Assembly (NCBI GenBank): GCA_030064795.1
Contig: JASJEI010000031.1
Span: 1-15,326, forward strand
Origin: Pleurocapsa sp. MO_226.B13
GTDB lineage: Bacteria; Cyanobacteriota; Cyanobacteriia; Cyanobacteriales; Xenococcaceae
Direction of reading: 5' to 3'
DNA: 15,326 nucleotides
Shown: one piece after another, positions 13,020-15,326 of the stretch
Numbering within the stretch: position 1 is the first letter of the stretch
Layout: every line of letters begins with the position of its first letter
Position numbers and translations under genes: made by a program
Notes under the pieces: model-generated
Database searches by the model: none
The model's input: the letters and a program-made list of their open reading frames with translations, nothing else
What the model was told of the DNA's origin: nothing

Positions 13020-15012
13020 TATGAGTAGACGGCTTGCCTTCTCTATAGTCAATGTTACTCTCAGTACGGGTGTTCTTAAAATATTCCCCTGTAGCAGTAG
13101 AGGAGCGCGATCGCACTTCGTATTTTTCGGGAAACTCAGTAGATTTAATTACCGTATCCTCTGACTCTCTTTTAAAATCTCCAGTAACTATAGGCGGATA
13201 GATAAACTCTTCGGTATTTTTCGGATTGTCTTTAATGATGTAATCCTCAGACAACCTCCGCATCAACTTAACAAATTTCGGCTCGACAAAATCCTCTTCT
13301 TGGCATTCATCGGGTTGTACTACGTCATCATAATAATCGCGATGCTTTCCTAAAGTATAGTCAGTAGTATCGTTTATTGATAATTCCTCTGTAAATTCAT
13401 AAGCTTCAGCTTGAGCTTCTTTACTCGGATCGGGGGTAAAAATACCATTAACTCTTGTTCCATCTCTTATAGACTGAGCTTTTAGGGTTACAGCTTCTAA
13501 TTGCTCGCTTTCTTGTTGCAACCTGGCTTTTCTCCTTCCAGTTATTTTAATTTTCTCTAAATAACCGTCGCGATCGTAAACCCAATCTGAAGTTGTCTGT
13601 TTAACTATTCCCCAGTAACTTCTAGGGTTGGCAGTAGAGTATAGGGTAATAGTAATATTACCTTCGGAGGTTATCTGGATGCGGTGAACTTCAGAACTAG
13701 CAAAAGCATAGCCAGCCTCAAATTGCTGTTCAAAAGTAGGCGTGCCGTTGAAATAAGTGGTTTTAGTTGCCTTTTTAATCAAAGAACCACCAACATCAAA
13801 ATTAATTCCAGGGTTTCTCAGGATATCCGCAGAAGGTTGTCTTAAAAACCCGCCAATCTCTTCAACTGGGGAATATAATTCGGCTAGGCTATTGCAATTT
13901 TCAAATCGCCACTCTTGGGTTACACCTTCATTCTCTCTTCTAGCATCCTCCTCAAAATCCAACTGAACTTTTAAATTGCGATACTCGGTAGTCAGCCTTA
14001 CCCCATTAAGTTCAGTGCCATGTCCCTGATAGTTGTAAGTAATCGATTCGCTTTTAACTTCAGCAGTAGAGATGATATGAGTTGAGGTGTTATCCCATCT
14101 TTTTAATTCCACACCATTGGGGTTATAGAAAACAAAACTTTTTGCAACAAGCGATCGCCCTCCCAGTAAATCCCTAAAAGTAGTCGTTTCCGTAACCGAA
14201 GTACTCCTGGGTACTCTAATATCTACATTACTGCCAGAGTAGTTAACATTAGCAGATCTGGCAAAATCCGAAAGCGATCGCACCCTAGCGTAACTATTAC
14301 CCGTTCTTTGTTTTAATCTCAACGGCTTATCTATGGCAGATTGAGAAGGATTGCCCCGACTAGCTAAAAAGTGAGATAGATCGACCGTAACTTTTATCTG
14401 ATTCGATCTTTCTATATCTTCTATGGTTAAGCTTTCTACTATAACGCGATCGCCAAACAAAACGTGTTCCGTCCCATTACCCAACTCTCTTAACACTTCC
14501 TCCGTGCGATCGCGACAAGCTACAAAACTAAAACTATAACTCGGCTCAGATCCCAAACTGCGACTCATCGAGACGCCATTGGATGCATTCCATTTATATA
14601 AAAGTTGCTCTCTAGCACTCGGGTAGCAATTACTTCTAATCTGAGTAGATGGTCGATCTGCCTTGTAGGTAATTACTTGCGATGCCGAGTAATAAGGGGT
14701 AATTACTTCTACCTGCCCAGAAGTGCGATCGAAGACAAATTCTCCTTCTACTGGATTATTCTTATCCTTTGCCAGGGTAAAAACGCTCGTGCCAATATGA
14801 ACCTGAGATATATTTTCAACTTCATTCTCAACCGTAAAAACAAGACGATCTTCCTCTAGATTAATCTCAAGAGCAACTCGCTCTGCTGTTTGTCGATTTA
14901 AAATAACTCGAACGTCCAAAGTGGCGCGATCGCTCCCAGTAAATTGTAGAGGGATGGTCGGGGAGGCGACGGCATTAGATTGATAGGCGTAGGGTTGAGA
15001 TAGGAGAAACAT
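13003..15012 (-). CDS. large beta-rich protein of unknown function, C-terminus altered by IS630
   Basis: I do not recognise this 669-residue protein. It has no signal peptide or membrane helix and looks beta-rich, with many alternating Thr/Ser/Val/Tyr stretches (TTTFRDLLGGRSLVAKSFVFYNPNGVELKRW, split by turns). It has two mid-region cysteines and a charged C-terminal third. Segments such as VRSLSDFARSANVNYSGSN followed by VDIRVP remind me of hub or baseplate proteins of phage-type tails, but this is only an impression. The last residues KLKRN and the stop come from the right end of the insertion element, so the natural C-terminus is lost or changed. The ATG at 15012 has no Shine-Dalgarno; a heptamer repeat array begins 4 bases upstream and is open in this frame, so the true start may differ. 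HIP1 octamers are frequent in it, so it is long resident in this genome. Confidence 0.7.
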   Translation of the reverse strand: MFLLSQPYAYQSNAVASPTIPLQFTGSDRATLDVRVILNRQTAERVALEINLEEDRLVFTVENEVENISQVHIGTSVFTLAKDKNNPVEGEFVFDRTSGQVEVITPYYSASQVITYKADRPSTQIRSNCYPSAREQLLYKWNASNGVSMSRSLGSEPSYSFSFVACRDRTEEVLRELGNGTEHVLFGDRVIVESLTIEDIERSNQIKVTVDLSHFLASRGNPSQSAIDKPLRLKQRTGNSYARVRSLSDFARSANVNYSGSNVDIRVPRSTSVTETTTFRDLLGGRSLVAKSFVFYNPNGVELKRWDNTSTHIISTAEVKSESITYNYQGHGTELNGVRLTTEYRNLKVQLDFEEDARRENEGVTQEWRFENCNSLAELYSPVEEIGGFLRQPSADILRNPGINFDVGGSLIKKATKTTYFNGTPTFEQQFEAGYAFASSEVHRIQITSEGNITITLYSTANPRSYWGIVKQTTSDWVYDRDGYLEKIKITGRRKARLQQESEQLEAVTLKAQSIRDGTRVNGIFTPDPSKEAQAEAYEFTEELSINDTTDYTLGKHRDYYDDVVQPDECQEEDFVEPKFVKLMRRLSEDYIIKDNPKNTEEFIYPPIVTGDFKRESEDTVIKSTEFPEKYEVRSRSSTATGEYFKNTRTESNIDYREGKPSTHKLKRN

Positions 15013-15016
15013 GGGA

Positions 15017-15077
15017 TAAGTCGTAAGTCGTAAGTCGTAAGTCGTAAGTCGTAAGTCGTAAGTCGTAAGTCGTAAGT
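15017..15077. repeat. heptamer array TAAGTCG, eight copies plus a partial ninth
   Basis: Eight exact head-to-tail copies of TAAGTCG (15017-15072) and a partial TAAGT lie directly ahead of the minus-strand 669-residue gene, leaving 4 bases to its ATG. The array is of the cyanobacterial STRR type. Because 7 is not a multiple of 3, changes in copy number would alter spacing or reading frame. Confidence 0.9.
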
Positions 15078-15078
15078 T

Positions 15079-15169
15079 CTACGTCAACCAGCCACTTCGA
15101 CCTGCGGTCTACGTTTACCGCTCGGTAGCGAGCAGCGCAGCTGCGAGCGGGCGGAAGAACCGAAGGTAA
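15079..15169. repeat. GC-rich palindromic island between inverted heptamer arrays
   Basis: CCGCTCG (15118-15124) pairs with CGAGCGG (15144-15150). Two smaller hairpins lie within (GCTCG/CGAGC at 15120-15133, and the 10-base palindrome CGCAGCTGCG at 15136-15145). TCTACGT occurs twice to its left (about 15078-15084 and 15108-15114). The island differs sharply in composition from its surroundings and sits between heptamer arrays of opposite orientation. Confidence 0.65.
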
Positions 15170-15187
15170 TTACGACTTACGACTTAC
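15170..15187. repeat. inverted heptamer array, two copies
   Basis: CGACTTA (15173-15179, 15180-15186) is the reverse complement of the TAAGTCG unit at 15017-15077. The two arrays could therefore pair across the GC-rich island to form a large cruciform or RNA hairpin. Confidence 0.8.
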
Positions 15188-15326
15188 AACTCACCGTTCG
15201 CTCAAATTTCTGAGTCTTTCAGAATTATAATGGCGTAAAAGCTTACTGCATAAGGCTTCAAAAAGATATAGAGAATGTAAACCAGAGAAAATTCAGAAAG
15301 AGCGATCGCCTTCTAAAATTCTTCAA
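15188..15326. other. AT-rich tail of the window without a recognisable gene
   Basis: No reading frame is supported. A perfect TATAAT (15226-15231) is present on the plus strand without a good -35 partner. A HIP1 octamer lies near 15302. Confidence 0.4.

Noticed and set aside
10366..13106. HIP1-free stretch as proof that the whole region is foreign
   Set aside because: A gap of about 2.2 kb without the octamer also occurs inside polA, so 2.7 kb is not exceptional. Only the insertion element itself is clearly mobile.
14605..14859. Plus-strand 84-residue frame antisense to the 669-residue gene
   Set aside because: No ribosome-binding site or recognisable domain; it is the shadow of a well-formed coding frame.
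15017..15077. Possible CRISPR array
   Set aside because: The units are 7 bases with no spacers, so it is a simple heptamer array.

Overview
The window reads as a chromosomal segment of a cyanobacterium. It carries psaE, a photosystem I subunit found only in oxygenic phototrophs. The octamer GCGATCGC (HIP1, the signature cyanobacterial repeat) recurs about twenty times, and short heptanucleotide tandem repeats and GTAGGGGCG-type palindromes of the kind common in filamentous and baeocystous cyanobacteria are present. Genus cannot be fixed from the sequence alone.

Layout: the left third (1-3600) holds the 3' part of a TPR-repeat gene (+), psaE (-), then a run of plus-strand genes: a cation diffusion facilitator, a short CAP-domain protein and a small secreted protein. 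Two AT-rich inverted repeats and a short interspersed CAGATGAAC repeat lie in the 445-base gap before the last of these. The middle (3701-10584) is a minus-strand series in transcription order polA, a TpsB/ShlB-type outer-membrane transporter without a TpsA partner in view, hisS, and a HAD hydrolase 13 bases behind hisS. A pair of covarying 30-base palindromes and a heptamer array separate the transporter gene from hisS.

The right third (10585-15326) is the accessory part. A 616-base gene-free stretch ends in a set of mutually crossing complementary segments (11042-11143) and a terminator-like hairpin with a T6 run (11169-11198), directly in front of an AraC-family regulator. That regulator is cut in its DNA-binding domain by an apparently intact IS630-family element (11835-13019, TA on both sides). 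On the other side of the element lies the 3' end of an unrecognised 669-residue minus-strand protein. Its last five codons, like the last eight of the regulator, come from the terminal repeat. The two flanks do not rejoin into one gene, so deletion or recombination at the element is likely. The large protein's start codon sits 4 bases from an array of eight TAAGTCG heptamers, and an inverted two-copy array of the same heptamer lies about 95 bases further on.

The most original signals are the crossing-stem leader in front of the AraC gene; a canonical A_AAA_AAG slippery site directly before the psaE stop codon, with a cryptic Lys/Ala/Pro-rich tail in the -1 frame; and the IS630 junction with its two chimeric protein ends. 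No complete new defence or metabolic system is visible. The housekeeping genes (psaE, hisS, polA) look ordinary and intact.
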